Source: CADEFF01 sp964569315 (GTDB lineage Bacteria > Pseudomonadota > Alphaproteobacteria > Dongiales > Dongiaceae). Taken from it: a DNA stretch of 35,691 nucleotides. The notes beneath the pieces were generated by a model that had not been told where the DNA came from, ran no database searches, and worked only from the letters and a program-made list of their open reading frames with translations. Below are positions 1-7,615 of this stretch, piece after piece (positions within the stretch are counted from its first letter, which is position 1; each line of letters begins with the position of its first letter). Where the stretch lies: positions 1 through 35,691 of the forward strand of contig CAZMUZ010000027.1 in the NCBI GenBank assembly GCA_964569315.1, written 5' to 3'. A program made the translations under genes and the position numbers.

Positions 1-790
1 ACTGGCTCTCGAAATCGCCGCTTTTCAGCGCCTTCGAGCGGGCGAGCGCGATGTTGAAGGCCATGTTGGTGGCGAGCGCGGTCTTGCCCATCGAGGGGCG
101 GCCCGCGAGGATGATGAGGTCGGACGGGTGCAAGCCGCCCAGCTTGCGGTCGAGGTCGGTAAGGCCGGTGGTGACGCCGGTGACGTGGCTGTCCCGCTTG
201 AAGGCGGCCTCGGCCATGCTGATGGCCTCGGTCAGGGCGCTCGAGAAGATCCGCGGGCCGCCCTCGGTCTGGCCGGTCTCGGCCAGCTCGTAGAGCTGCT
301 GCTCGGCCTGCTCGATCTGGTCGGTGGCCGGCATCTCGATGTCGTAGCGGAAGGCGCCGTTCACCACCTCCTCGCCGAGCTCGATGAGCTGGCGGCGGAG
401 GTAGAGGTCGTGGACGGTGCGGCCGTAATCGTCGGCGTTGATGATGGTAACGACGGCATTGGCGAGCCGTGCCAGATACTGCGCCCCACCGATCTCGATC
501 AGGGCGGGGTCCTGGTCGAACTGGTTCTTCAGCGTCAGCAGGTTGGCGATCTGGCCGCGCTGGATGAGCTTGCCGATGGCGTCGTAGATGCGGCCGTGGA
601 GCGCGTCGGCGAAATGCTCGGGCAGCAGGAACTCGTGCACCCGGTCATAGACCCCGTTGTTGGCGAGGATTGCGCCGAGTAGCGCCTGCTCCGCGTCGTA
701 GTTGTGCGGCGGCACGCGCGCCCCGAGGGCTTCGCCGTCGGGGCCGCGAAGGGACGTGACGTTGCTGCTTGCGAGGATGCGTTCCACCAT
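1..790 (-). CDS. dnaB: Replicative DNA helicase DnaB (3' end outside window)
   Basis: DnaB is the hexameric 5'-3' helicase that unwinds DNA ahead of the replisome. The first 263 residues are visible. The N-terminal domain spans roughly residues 28-130, beginning with the typical PHNYDAEQALLGAIL segment. A linker follows, then the RecA-like ATPase domain with TGLTDLD at about 208-214 and a Walker A loop GRPSMGKTA at 230-238. The C-terminal catalytic half lies beyond the left edge. The ATG at 790 gives a normal N terminus, but no strong ribosome binding site precedes it. The gene follows cfa in the same direction after about 180 bases. Proximity to rplI-rpsR-rpsF is a common bacterial arrangement. 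Identity is certain; the exact start is less so. Confidence 0.95.
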   Translation of the reverse strand, partial: MVERILASSNVTSLRGPDGEALGARVPPHNYDAEQALLGAILANNGVYDRVHEFLLPEHFADALHGRIYDAIGKLIQRGQIANLLTLKNQFDQDPALIEIGGAQYLARLANAVVTIINADDYGRTVHDLYLRRQLIELGEEVVNGAFRYDIEMPATDQIEQAEQQLYELAETGQTEGGPRIFSSALTEAISMAEAAFKRDSHVTGVTTGLTDLDRKLGGLHPSDLIILAGRPSMGKTALATNMAFNIALARSKALKSGDFESQ

Positions 791-859
791 ATCGGTGCCG
801 ACACTATCAGAGTGGATGGGCAATCAATCGCACCGGTCGTCGCCAAGAGAGAGTGGAAC

Positions 860-877
860 GCGGGGATAAGTCCCCGC
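860..877. terminator. Small GC hairpin between cfa and dnaB
   Basis: A perfect 6-bp stem, GCGGGG with CCCCGC, encloses a 6-base loop ATAAGT. It lies 93 bases downstream of the cfa stop and 70 bases upstream of the dnaB start, both read on the minus strand. No T-run follows in either direction, so it is at best a weak or factor-assisted terminator. It could instead be a structure in the dnaB leader. Confidence 0.3.
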
Positions 878-969
878 AAGAGCGACGTGCGTCGGCCGCC
901 GGGTCGTTAGGCAGACGAGCGAGGGACGGAGTCGGGCGCGCGGCGACTCGGGGTCGGCGGCGCTCGGTC

Positions 970-2196
970 TCAGGCGGCGGCGGTGGAACGGTGACTGAGG
1001 CGCCGCTCGTCTTCGGTCATGTAGTCGCGCGTGAGCGGTACCGCGTCCTGCCGCTTCGAGAGCTGAACCTGGAACACCATCTGGTTCAGGTTTCGGAACG
1101 CGACCTCGCAGCCCAGCAGATAGAACTCCCACATGCGGCAGAAGCGCTCGTCGTAAAGCTGGCGGATGCGGTCGCGGTTCGCCTGGAAGCGGCGATGCCA
1201 CTCGCGCAGCGTCTTCGCGTAATGCAGGCGGAGAATCTCGACGTCCGTGACCCAGAGCCCGATATCCTCCACCGCGGCCATGACTTCGGAGAGGGCGGGC
1301 GTATAGCCGCCGGGGAAGATGTATTTGCGGAGCCAGGGGTTGGTGGCGCCCGGCGGTTCCATGCGGCCGATCGAATGCAGCAGCATGACCCCGTCGTCGG
1401 CCAGCAGGTCCTTGGCTTTCCGGAAGAACTCCCGGTAGTGCTTGGCCCCCACATGCTCGAACATGCCGACCGAGACGATACGGTCGAACCGGCCCTGCTG
1501 CAGCCGGTAGTCGAGCAGGTGGAACCGGACGCGATCGGCGAGTCCGGCCTCGCGCGCGCGGTTCTCGGAGACCTTGTGCTGCTCCTGGGAGAGAGTGATG
1601 CCGGTGACGTCCACCTTGGCCGACTGGGCGAGGAAGAGCGCGAGGCCGCCCCAGCCGCAGCCGATATCGAGCACCCGCTGGCCCGGCTCCAGCAGCAGCT
1701 TCGAGGCGATATGGCGCTTCTTGTTGAGCTGGGCGAGCTCCAGCGTGTCGTTGTCGGTCGCGAAATAGGCGCAGCTATATTGCCGGTCGACATCGAGGAA
1801 GAGGTCGTAGAGCGCGCCCGAGAGGTCGTAGTGATGCGCGACGTTCCTTTGCGCCCGCTCGACGGGATTGTGGGTATGGATGAAGCGGAGCGCCCGGCCG
1901 AAGAACTCCTGCACCGCCTGGAGCGGGTGGCGCTCGACGGTGGCGAGGTTCCGGGTCACGAGGTCGAGCAGCTCGTAGAGCGTGCCCTCCTCGACGGTGA
2001 CCGAGCCGTCCATATAGGCTTCGCCCAGATAGAGCTTGGGGTTGGTCAGCAGCTTCCGCTGCAGCGCGCGATCGTGAAAGCGCACCGTGACGGCCGGGCC
2101 GCCGCCCGGGCCGAAGCTGTGGCGCCGGCCCTTGGCGTCGATGACGTCGAGCCGGCCTTCCTTGATCAATATCCGAAACAGATGCGATACCAGCAT
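970..2196 (-). CDS. cfa: Cyclopropane-fatty-acyl-phospholipid synthase
   Basis: This enzyme transfers a methylene group from S-adenosylmethionine to the double bond of unsaturated acyl chains in membrane phospholipids, making cyclopropane fatty acids that usually help survival under acid and oxidative stress. The 408-residue product has the family layout: an N-terminal lipid-binding domain (about 1-120), the HHYDLSGALYDLFLD and YSCAYF motifs (about 121-145), and a class I methyltransferase fold with SAM loop LDIGCGWGG at 176-184. ATG 2196 was chosen over the adjacent GTG at 2199 because a GGGG run lies 8 bases before it; the difference is one residue. The gene sits between rplI and dnaB, where a lipid-modifying gene is not expected, and has its own candidate promoter region. 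Confidence 0.93.
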   Translation of the reverse strand: MLVSHLFRILIKEGRLDVIDAKGRRHSFGPGGGPAVTVRFHDRALQRKLLTNPKLYLGEAYMDGSVTVEEGTLYELLDLVTRNLATVERHPLQAVQEFFGRALRFIHTHNPVERAQRNVAHHYDLSGALYDLFLDVDRQYSCAYFATDNDTLELAQLNKKRHIASKLLLEPGQRVLDIGCGWGGLALFLAQSAKVDVTGITLSQEQHKVSENRAREAGLADRVRFHLLDYRLQQGRFDRIVSVGMFEHVGAKHYREFFRKAKDLLADDGVMLLHSIGRMEPPGATNPWLRKYIFPGGYTPALSEVMAAVEDIGLWVTDVEILRLHYAKTLREWHRRFQANRDRIRQLYDERFCRMWEFYLLGCEVAFRNLNQMVFQVQLSKRQDAVPLTRDYMTEDERRLSHRSTAAA

Positions 2197-2229
2197 CACC
2201 GCGACCCCACGCAGTGTGAATTCTGCTTA

Positions 2230-2255
2230 GGAACCCCCGTCCCTGGAAAGGTTCC
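2230..2255 (-). promoter_or_regulatory. Candidate ECF-type promoter or operator upstream of cfa
   Basis: On the minus strand GGAACC and GGTTCC form a perfect 6-bp inverted repeat separated by 14 bases, ending about 34 bases before the cfa ATG. Read as a promoter it is GGAAC, 15 bases, then GGTT. This resembles the EcfG general-stress sigma factor pattern of alphaproteobacteria (GGAAC, 16-17 bases, CGTT) but is one base short and has one mismatch. A competing sigma-70-like candidate, TGGACA-17-TAGCCT, lies at 2292-2264 on the same strand. The palindrome could also be a repressor site. It is visible in the sequence; its function is inferred. Confidence 0.35.
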
Positions 2256-2364
2256 AATCGAAAAGGCTAGTCACAAAACTTTGGCTTGTCCATTGCGGGA
2301 GCCGGGGACAAAGACCCTGCATTCCGTGCGGAAAATGACGGCCGGAACCGCTCGACGCGATACG

Positions 2365-2402
2365 AAAAAAACGGCCGCCGCTGCTTTCGCAGGGGCGGCC
2401 GT
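2365..2402 (-). terminator. Rho-independent terminator of the rpsF-rpsR-rplI operon
   Basis: Read on the minus strand, a stem of ACGGCCGCC paired with GGCGGCCGT (plus strand 2394-2402 and 2371-2379) is followed at once by seven T residues. The loop region is itself partly paired (CTGC with GCAG). It begins 22 bases after the rplI stop codon. Stem, GC content and T-run all fit an intrinsic terminator, which separates the ribosomal operon from cfa. Confidence 0.92.
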
Positions 2403-2424
2403 TCGGGTCGCGAGACGGAGTGGC

Positions 2425-3093
2425 CTACTCTTCGGCCTCGTTCTTTCGCTTCTTCTTGGCCTTGGCCGGCTTTTCGGCAGCCGGCTCGGCCTCGGCGGCC
2501 GGCGCTTCCTCGGCGGCCTCGGGCTCCGCGGCCAGCTCCGGCGGAATCTGCGTGTCCGCATCCGCCAGCATGTCATCGAGCGTCGCCGCCCGTTCGTCGG
2601 CAGTGCCGCCGACATAGCCGCCATGCTTTTGCTGGATCGCGGCCTCATCCTCCGACTTCGCCACGTTCGCGGTGACGGTCACCACCACTTCGGGGTGAAG
2701 CGCCACGCGCACCGGATAGAGACCGAGCGCCTTGATCGGCCGATCAAGGACGATCTGTCGGCGCTCGACGGCGATGCCGTTCGCCGCGATCGCCTCGGCG
2801 ATGTCGCGCGGCGTCACCGAGCCGAAGAGCTGGCCGGTTTCGCCCGCCTGGCGGATCAGCACGACGCTCATGCCGTCCACCTTGCCGGAGACGCCCTCGG
2901 CCTCCTCGCGGCGCTTCAGGTTCGTCGCCTCGATCTGGGCGCGCTGCTGCTCGAAGCGGGCCTTGTTGGCCTCGGTCGCGCGCAGCGCCTTCTTCTGCGG
3001 CAGCAGGTAGTTGCGGGCGAAGCCGGGCTTCACCTTCACCACATCGCCGATCTGGCCGAGCGTCTCGACGCGCTCGAGCAGGATAACGTCCAT
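2425..3093 (-). CDS. rplI: 50S ribosomal protein L9
   Basis: L9 binds 23S rRNA near the base of the L1 stalk and helps keep the reading frame. The start MDVILLERVETLG and the GFARNYLLPQ motif (about 24-33) are diagnostic for its N-terminal rRNA-binding domain; a long helix and the C-terminal domain follow to about residue 150. The product is 222 residues against about 150 in most bacteria. The extra 70 residues are Ala, Glu, Pro and Lys rich and end in a KKKRKNE-type basic patch, so they are probably disordered. A strong AGGAGGA site precedes the ATG. The gene is last in the rpsF-rpsR-rplI operon, 10 bases after rpsR, and is followed by an intrinsic terminator. Confidence 0.97.
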   Translation of the reverse strand: MDVILLERVETLGQIGDVVKVKPGFARNYLLPQKKALRATEANKARFEQQRAQIEATNLKRREEAEGVSGKVDGMSVVLIRQAGETGQLFGSVTPRDIAEAIAANGIAVERRQIVLDRPIKALGLYPVRVALHPEVVVTVTANVAKSEDEAAIQQKHGGYVGGTADERAATLDDMLADADTQIPPELAAEPEAAEEAPAAEAEPAAEKPAKAKKKRKNEAEE

Positions 3094-3103
3094 GGCGCTC
3101 CTC

Positions 3104-3364
3104 CTACTTCAACAGATAGGGCAAGAGCCCGAGGAAACGGGCGCGCTTGATCGCCTGGGCGAGCAACCGCTGCTTCTTTGTCGAAACCGCGGTGATGCGG
3201 CTCGGCACGATCTTGCCGCGCTCGGACAGGAAGCGCTGGAGCAGCTTCACGTCCTTGTAGTCGATCTTCGGCGAATGCTCCCCGGAGAAGGGGCAGGTCT
3301 TGCGCCGACGGAAGAAAGGCCGCCGCCCGGAGGCGCGGACAACGGTGGGTGCGCCGTCGCTCAT
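3104..3364 (-). CDS. rpsR: 30S ribosomal protein S18
   Basis: S18 forms a heterodimer with S6 on the platform of the small subunit. The 86-residue product has the family length and its hallmarks: the RRPFFRRRKTCPF segment near residues 14-26, IDYKDVKLLQRFLSERGKI in the middle, and the RITAVSTKKQRLLAQAIKRARFLGLLPY core at the end. Its ATG overlaps the rpsF stop by four bases (ATGA), so translation of the two dimer partners is coupled. Confidence 0.98.
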   Translation of the reverse strand: MSDGAPTVVRASGRRPFFRRRKTCPFSGEHSPKIDYKDVKLLQRFLSERGKIVPSRITAVSTKKQRLLAQAIKRARFLGLLPYLLK

Positions 3365-3870
3365 GCGGGCTCTCCTTCGCTGCGCGGGCTGTCGCTACGC
3401 GGGCTATCGGCGCGCGGGCTGTCGCTGCGCTCGCCCCGGTCGCGATCGCCGCGGTCCGGACGGTCGCCGCGATCGCGGTCGCGGAAGAACCGGCCGCCAC
3501 CGCCGCCGCGGCGGTCGTCGCGACGGTCGCCGTCGCGGCCCTCGCGGCCGCGATTCTGCAGGATTGCCGACGGGCCTTCCTCGAGCGCCTCGACGCGCAC
3601 CGTCAGGTAGCGCAGCACGTCTTCGTTGATCCGCATGTTGCGCTCCATCTCGATCACCGCCGCCGGCGGTGCGTCGATATTGAGCAGGGTGTAGTGACCC
3701 TTGCGGTTCTTCTTCAGGCGGAAGGAGAGGTTGCGCAGGCCCCACTGTTCCTTCTTGGAGACCTGGCCGCCATGGGCCTGGATGATCCCCGCGAAGGTCT
3801 CGCCCAGCGCTTCCACCTGCGCGGAGGAGGCGTCCTGGCGCGTGATAAAGATATTCTCGTAAAGAGGCAT
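3361..3870 (-). CDS. rpsF: 30S ribosomal protein S6
   Basis: S6 binds 16S rRNA in the central domain together with S18. I place the start at ATG 3870, which gives the normal N terminus MPLYENIFITRQD and is preceded by AAGGAG; an upstream in-frame start would add 17 residues unlike the family. The ferredoxin-like S6 fold covers about residues 1-100. The remaining 65-70 residues are an unusual tail: a glycine, arginine and aspartate rich stretch with repeated RGDR/DRGD, then three SDSPR-type pentapeptides. The tail replaces the acidic end on which RimK acts in E. coli. The gene is first in the operon with rpsR and rplI, and overlaps rpsR by four bases. Confidence 0.96.
   Translation of the reverse strand: MPLYENIFITRQDASSAQVEALGETFAGIIQAHGGQVSKKEQWGLRNLSFRLKKNRKGHYTLLNIDAPPAAVIEMERNMRINEDVLRYLTVRVEALEEGPSAILQNRGREGRDGDRRDDRRGGGGGRFFRDRDRGDRPDRGDRDRGERSDSPRADSPRSDSPRSEGEPA
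3381..3425. repeat. Three 15-bp tandem repeats in the rpsF 3' end
   Basis: Three consecutive 15-base units (3381-3395, 3396-3410, 3411-3425) differ at only a few positions and share the core GCGGGCT. They encode the pentapeptides SDSPR, ADSPR and SDSPR in the S6 tail. A multiple of three bases keeps the frame open, so repeat number could vary between strains without breaking the gene. Confidence 0.85.
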
Positions 3871-3900
3871 AAGCCGGTCGGCTCCTTCTGGCTGTTCCGC

Positions 3901-3945
3901 GGTCCGGCGCTGGGAGGGCAAGCCCTCGCATCAGCCGCCCGGACC
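3901..3945 (-). promoter_or_regulatory. Structured 5' leader of the rpsF operon
   Basis: The minus-strand transcript can fold into one long hairpin: GGUCCGG with CCGGACC at the base, a short GCUG/CAGC stem, then GAGGG/CCCUC closed by a 4-base loop, with small internal loops between. It ends about 30 bases before the rpsF start. A second inverted repeat, GCCGGC at 3948-3953 and 3967-3972, lies just upstream in the leader. The S6:S18 dimer is known to repress its own operon in several bacteria by binding a leader hairpin with an exposed CCG. Whether this hairpin is that element is inference. Confidence 0.4.
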
Positions 3946-3994
3946 TAGCCGGCCCCACGGGAGGAAGCCGGCAAGGAGGTCTAAGAGGCGGCGC

Positions 3995-4022
3995 ACTATA
4001 CAGAAAACCGGCGCCTTCGCAA
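3995..4022 (-). promoter_or_regulatory. Sigma-70-type promoter of rpsF-rpsR-rplI
   Basis: On the minus strand TTGCGA (4022-4017), a 16-base spacer and TATAGT (4000-3995) make a good housekeeping promoter. The predicted transcript starts near 3988, giving a leader of roughly 118 bases before rpsF. This is long enough to hold the hairpins described at 3901-3972. Confidence 0.65.
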
Positions 4023-4044
4023 GGAAAGCCATGACGCCTCCGGC

Positions 4045-4073
4045 TTGACAGATCGGGCCCCCCGCCGCTAAGC
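4045..4073 (+). promoter_or_regulatory. Candidate promoter of the fabD gene cluster
   Basis: A consensus -35 box TTGACA (4045-4050), an exact 17-base spacer and CTAAGC (4068-4073) as a weak -10 box lie upstream of fabD. The predicted start near 4080 leaves a leader of about 36 bases. It is divergent from the rpsF promoter and about 25 bases away from it. The perfect -35 supports it; the poor -10 lowers confidence. Confidence 0.5.
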
Positions 4074-4115
4074 CGGCGACCTTCCGCCAACCGTCGAGTT
4101 TCCCGAGGTTTTCCC

Positions 4116-5069
4116 ATGTCTCGTGCCTTCCTTTTCCCGGGCCAGGGCTCCCAGGCCGTCGGCATGGGGCGTGCCCTCGCCGAAGCCTTCCCGGCCGCCC
4201 GGGAGGTGTTCGAGGAGGTGGACGATGCGCTGGGGCAGCGCCTCTCGACGCTCATGGCCGAGGGGCCGGAAGGCGAACTCATCCTGACCGAGAACGCGCA
4301 GCCGGCGCTGATGGCGGTCAGCATCGCCGCCCTGCGCGTGCTGATGAAGGAAGGCGGCTTCCGGCTCGTCGACAAGGCGGCCTGCGTCGCCGGCCATTCG
4401 CTCGGGGAATACTCGGCGCTCTGCGCGGCCGGCGCCTTCAGCCTCGCCGACACGGCGCGGCTCCTGAAGCGGCGCGGCCAGGCGATGCAGCGCGCGGTGC
4501 CGGTCGGCGAGGGGGCCATGGCGGCGCTGCTCGGGCTCGATCTGGACGGCGCCGAGGCGGTGGTCGCGACGGCGCGCGAGGGCGGGCCCAAGACCGAGGT
4601 GCTCGGCGTCGCCAACGACAATGCGCCGGGCCAGGTGGTGGTAAGCGGCCACAAGGCGGCGGTCGAGCGCGCCATCGCCGCGGCGACCGAGAAAGGCGCC
4701 CGGCGGAGCGTGCTGCTGCCGGTGAGCGCGCCCTTCCATTGCGCCCTGATGGCGCCCGCGGCCGATGCCATGGCCGAAGCCCTCGCCAATTCGGTGATTC
4801 AGATGCCGGCGGTGCCGATCGTCGCCAACGTCACCGCGTCCGGCGTCAGCGACGTCGATACCATCCGCCGCCTGCTGGTCGAGCAGGTGACCGGCATGGT
4901 GCGGTGGCGCGAGAGTGTGCTCTATATGAAATCGTCCGGGGTCGAGCAGCTCGTCGAGCTCGGCGCCGGCAAGGTGCTTACCGGCCTCGTCAAGCGTATC
5001 GATCGCGATCTCGCGGGATCCGCCGCCGGCACGCCCGAGGAAATCGAAGCGCTGCTGAAGACGCTCTGA
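4116..5069 (+). CDS. fabD: Malonyl-CoA:ACP transacylase
   Basis: FabD moves malonyl groups from CoA to the phosphopantetheine arm of acyl carrier protein, supplying extender units for type II fatty acid synthesis in the cytoplasm. The 317-residue product is of normal length. Visible motifs are FPGQGSQ at 7-13, which forms the oxyanion region, GHSLGEYSAL around the nucleophile Ser95, and the catalytic His208 in the SAPFHC segment. The gene opens the cluster fabD-fabG-acpP-fabF and has a consensus -35 box upstream. The ribosome binding site is weak (GAGG). Confidence 0.97.
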   Translation: MSRAFLFPGQGSQAVGMGRALAEAFPAAREVFEEVDDALGQRLSTLMAEGPEGELILTENAQPALMAVSIAALRVLMKEGGFRLVDKAACVAGHSLGEYSALCAAGAFSLADTARLLKRRGQAMQRAVPVGEGAMAALLGLDLDGAEAVVATAREGGPKTEVLGVANDNAPGQVVVSGHKAAVERAIAAATEKGARRSVLLPVSAPFHCALMAPAADAMAEALANSVIQMPAVPIVANVTASGVSDVDTIRRLLVEQVTGMVRWRESVLYMKSSGVEQLVELGAGKVLTGLVKRIDRDLAGSAAGTPEEIEALLKTL

Positions 5070-5122
5070 AGCGCGGCCGCGTGGGCCGTCGGCGAACGGA
5101 TTCGAGGCGAAGGGAGACGATG

Positions 5123-5860
5123 ATGTTCGATCTCAAGGGCAAGAAGGCGCTCGTGACCGGCGCGTCCGGCGGCATCGGCGGCGCCATTGCGCGGGCGCTG
5201 CACGCGCAGGGTGCCGAGGTCGGGCTGTCCGGCACGAAGGTCGCGGCCCTGGAAGCGCTCCAGTCGGTGCTCGGCGAGCGGACCCATGTGCTGCCGGCCG
5301 ATCTCTCGGCGAGCGGTGGCTCCGACGCGCTCGCCAAGGCGGCCGATGCGGCAATGGGGCAAGTGGACATCCTGGTCAACAATGCCGGCCTCACGCGCGA
5401 CATGCTGGCCGTGCGCATGAAGGACGAGGACTGGGCGACGGTGCTCGACGTCAATCTCGGTGCCGCCTTCCGCCTGAGCCGCGCGGTCCTCATGGGGATG
5501 ATGCGTCGCCGTTGGGGGCGGATCATCGGCATCACCTCGATCGTCGGCGTGACGGGCAATCCCGGTCAGGCCAACTATGCCGCCTCGAAGGCCGGCATGA
5601 TCGGCATGACCAAGGCGCTCGCGGCCGAGGTCGCATCGCGCAACATCACGGTGAACTGCGTGGCGCCCGGCTTCATCGCGACGCCGATGACCGATGCCCT
5701 GACCGACGCCCAGAAGGCGCAATTGTTGCAGCGCGTCCCGATGGGACGACTCGGCGAGAGCGCCGATGTCGCCGCCGCGGTGGTCTATCTGGCGAGCCCG
5801 GAGGCCACGTACGTGACCGGCCAGACCTTGCATGTGAATGGCGGAATGGCCATGATATAG
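5123..5860 (+). CDS. fabG: 3-oxoacyl-ACP reductase
   Basis: FabG performs the NADPH-dependent reduction of 3-oxoacyl-ACP in each elongation round. The 245-residue product has the cofactor loop TGASGGIG at 12-19, NNAG at 86-89 and the catalytic set Ser139, Tyr152 and Lys156 (YAASK). Two ATG codons are adjacent at 5120 and 5123. I chose 5123 because AGGGAG at 5111-5116 is then six bases away, and because the product begins MFDL as FabG proteins usually do. A small inverted repeat follows the stop (CCCGC and GCGGG at 5861-5877), possibly a weak terminator before acpP. Confidence 0.96.
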   Translation: MFDLKGKKALVTGASGGIGGAIARALHAQGAEVGLSGTKVAALEALQSVLGERTHVLPADLSASGGSDALAKAADAAMGQVDILVNNAGLTRDMLAVRMKDEDWATVLDVNLGAAFRLSRAVLMGMMRRRWGRIIGITSIVGVTGNPGQANYAASKAGMIGMTKALAAEVASRNITVNCVAPGFIATPMTDALTDAQKAQLLQRVPMGRLGESADVAAAVVYLASPEATYVTGQTLHVNGGMAMI

Positions 5861-6032
5861 CCCGCTTCGGCCGCGGGTTTCCTAGGGTGCTGGCAAAGCC
5901 GAACAGGATATGTTACTGGCACGACGCCAGCGCCGTCAGGAACCCGGCAACGGCGTACGATGTGGGGTGGCGTCGCGACCGCGGCGCTGCGGCAAACAAC
6001 GAACTCAACAAGACGATTGAGGGCCGAAGACA

Positions 6033-6269
6033 ATGAGTGACATCGCCGATCGGGTGAAAAAGATTGTCGTGGAGCATCTGGGCGTGGATGAAACGAAGGT
6101 CACCGAAGGTGCCCATTTCATCGACGATCTCGGCGCCGACAGTCTCGACATCGTCGAGCTCGTTATGGCTTTCGAGGAAGAATTCGGCTGCGAGATCCCG
6201 GACGATGCGGCCGAAAAGGTGCTGACCGTGAAGGACGCGATCACCTTCATCGAGCAGCACGCCTCCTGA
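6033..6269 (+). CDS. acpP: Acyl carrier protein
   Basis: AcpP carries growing acyl chains on a 4'-phosphopantetheine arm. The 78-residue acidic product has the modification motif GADSLDIVELV with Ser37 as the attachment site, and the usual four-helix length. A GAGGG ribosome binding site precedes the ATG. A 172-base gap separates it from fabG, large for this cluster; acpP usually needs very high expression and may have its own promoter there, but I could not identify a convincing -35/-10 pair. Besides the small repeat after fabG I see no gene in this gap. Confidence 0.98.
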   Translation: MSDIADRVKKIVVEHLGVDETKVTEGAHFIDDLGADSLDIVELVMAFEEEFGCEIPDDAAEKVLTVKDAITFIEQHAS

Positions 6270-6345
6270 ATACGGCCGATCGGCTGCCGGCGACGCCTGG
6301 TAGCCTCGTGACCCAGCGATATCGGTCCAAGCCTGAAGAGGCGCC

Positions 6346-7608
6346 ATGCGACGTGTGGTAGTCACCGGCATCGGTTTGATTACGCCGCTTGCCTCGGGTG
6401 CGGAGCCGACATGGAAACGCCTGATCGCAGGCGAGTCCGGTATCGGCGCCATCCAGGGATTCGACGTCAGCGACATTCCCTGCCGTATCGCCGGCCAGGT
6501 GCCGCGCGGCGATGCCTCCAGCGACAAGTTCAATGCCGACGACTACGTCTTGCCCAAGGACCAGCGCAAGATGGATACCTTCATCCATTTTGCCATGGGT
6601 GCCGCGACGCAGGCGGTCGAGGATTCGGGCTGGAAGCCGACGACCGACTACGATCTGGAGCGCACGGGCGTGATGATCGGCTCCGGCATCGGCGGGCTCG
6701 AGGGGATCTACGACGCCTCCGTCACGCTGCATGAGCGCGGGCCGCGTCGCGTGAGCCCGTTCTTCATACCCGCCTGCCTCATCAACCTCGCCTCCGGCAA
6801 CGTCTCGATCCGCTTCGGCTTCCGCGGGCCGAACTCGGCGGTGGTGACCGCCTGCTCGACGGGGGCGCACGCCATCGGCGACGCCGCCCGGATGATCCAG
6901 TTCGACGATGCCGACGTGATGGTGGCGGGCGGCGCGGAGGCGTCGATCTGCCGCCTCGGCCTCGCCGGGTTCGCCTCGGCGCGCGCGCTTTCGACCGGCT
7001 TCAACGACGAGCCGACCCGCGCCTCGCGGCCCTGGGACAAGGATCGCGACGGCTTCGTGATGGGCGAGGGCGCCGGCGTGGTGATCCTCGAGGAACTCGA
7101 GCATGCCAAGGCGCGGGGCGCCAAGATCTACGCCGAGGTCATCGGCTACGGTCTTTCCGGGGATGCCTATCACATCACGGCACCGTCCGAGAACGGCACG
7201 GGCGCCTATGCGGCCATGCAGATGGCATTGAAGCGGGCGAAGCTCGACCCTGCCGACATCGACTACGTGAACGCACACGGCACCTCGACGCCGCTCGGCG
7301 ACGAGATCGAGCTCGGCGCGGTGAAACGGCTCTTCGGCGATGCGGCCTACAAGATATCGATGTCCTCCACCAAATCGGCGATCGGGCATCTGCTCGGTGC
7401 CGCCGGCGCGGTCGAGGCGATCTTCTCGATTCTCGCCATCCGCGACCAGGTGGTGCCGCCGACCCTCAATCTCGACAACCCGTCGCCCGGCTGCGACATC
7501 GACCTGGTTCCGAAGCAGGCGAAGCGGCGCGAGGTCCGCAAGGCGCTCTCCAACTCCTTCGGCTTCGGCGGCACCAACGCCAGCTTGATCTTCACGGCCG
7601 TCGCCTGA
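6346..7608 (+). CDS. fabF: 3-oxoacyl-ACP synthase II
   Basis: FabF condenses malonyl-ACP with acyl-ACP to lengthen fatty acids and is important for unsaturated chains. The 420-residue product has the complete Cys-His-His triad of the KASII group: Cys170 in TACSTGAHAI, His311 in NAHGTSTPLGD and His348 in STKSAIGH with Lys343. The glycine-rich FGFGGTNASL loop is at 405-414. It follows acpP by 76 bases and precedes mltG by seven, so it is probably cotranscribed with mltG. Confidence 0.97.
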   Translation: MRRVVVTGIGLITPLASGAEPTWKRLIAGESGIGAIQGFDVSDIPCRIAGQVPRGDASSDKFNADDYVLPKDQRKMDTFIHFAMGAATQAVEDSGWKPTTDYDLERTGVMIGSGIGGLEGIYDASVTLHERGPRRVSPFFIPACLINLASGNVSIRFGFRGPNSAVVTACSTGAHAIGDAARMIQFDDADVMVAGGAEASICRLGLAGFASARALSTGFNDEPTRASRPWDKDRDGFVMGEGAGVVILEELEHAKARGAKIYAEVIGYGLSGDAYHITAPSENGTGAYAAMQMALKRAKLDPADIDYVNAHGTSTPLGDEIELGAVKRLFGDAAYKISMSSTKSAIGHLLGAAGAVEAIFSILAIRDQVVPPTLNLDNPSPGCDIDLVPKQAKRREVRKALSNSFGFGGTNASLIFTAVA

Positions 7609-7615
7609 CGGCGGC

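Noticed and set aside
2162..2169. TTGATCAA resembling a regulatory half-site pair
   Set aside because: It lies inside the cfa coding sequence, lacks the four-base gap of an FNR site, and is not near a start.
769..3150. 793-codon open frame on the plus strand across cfa and rplI
   Set aside because: It is the complement of strongly supported minus-strand genes in GC-rich DNA, where stops are rare. Its product has no recognisable motif and crosses a terminator and two intergenic regions.
5861..6032. Possible RNA gene or regulatory element between fabG and acpP
   Set aside because: No tRNA-like T-loop, no convincing promoter and only a 5-bp hairpin after fabG were found, so no feature beyond the small repeat is claimed.
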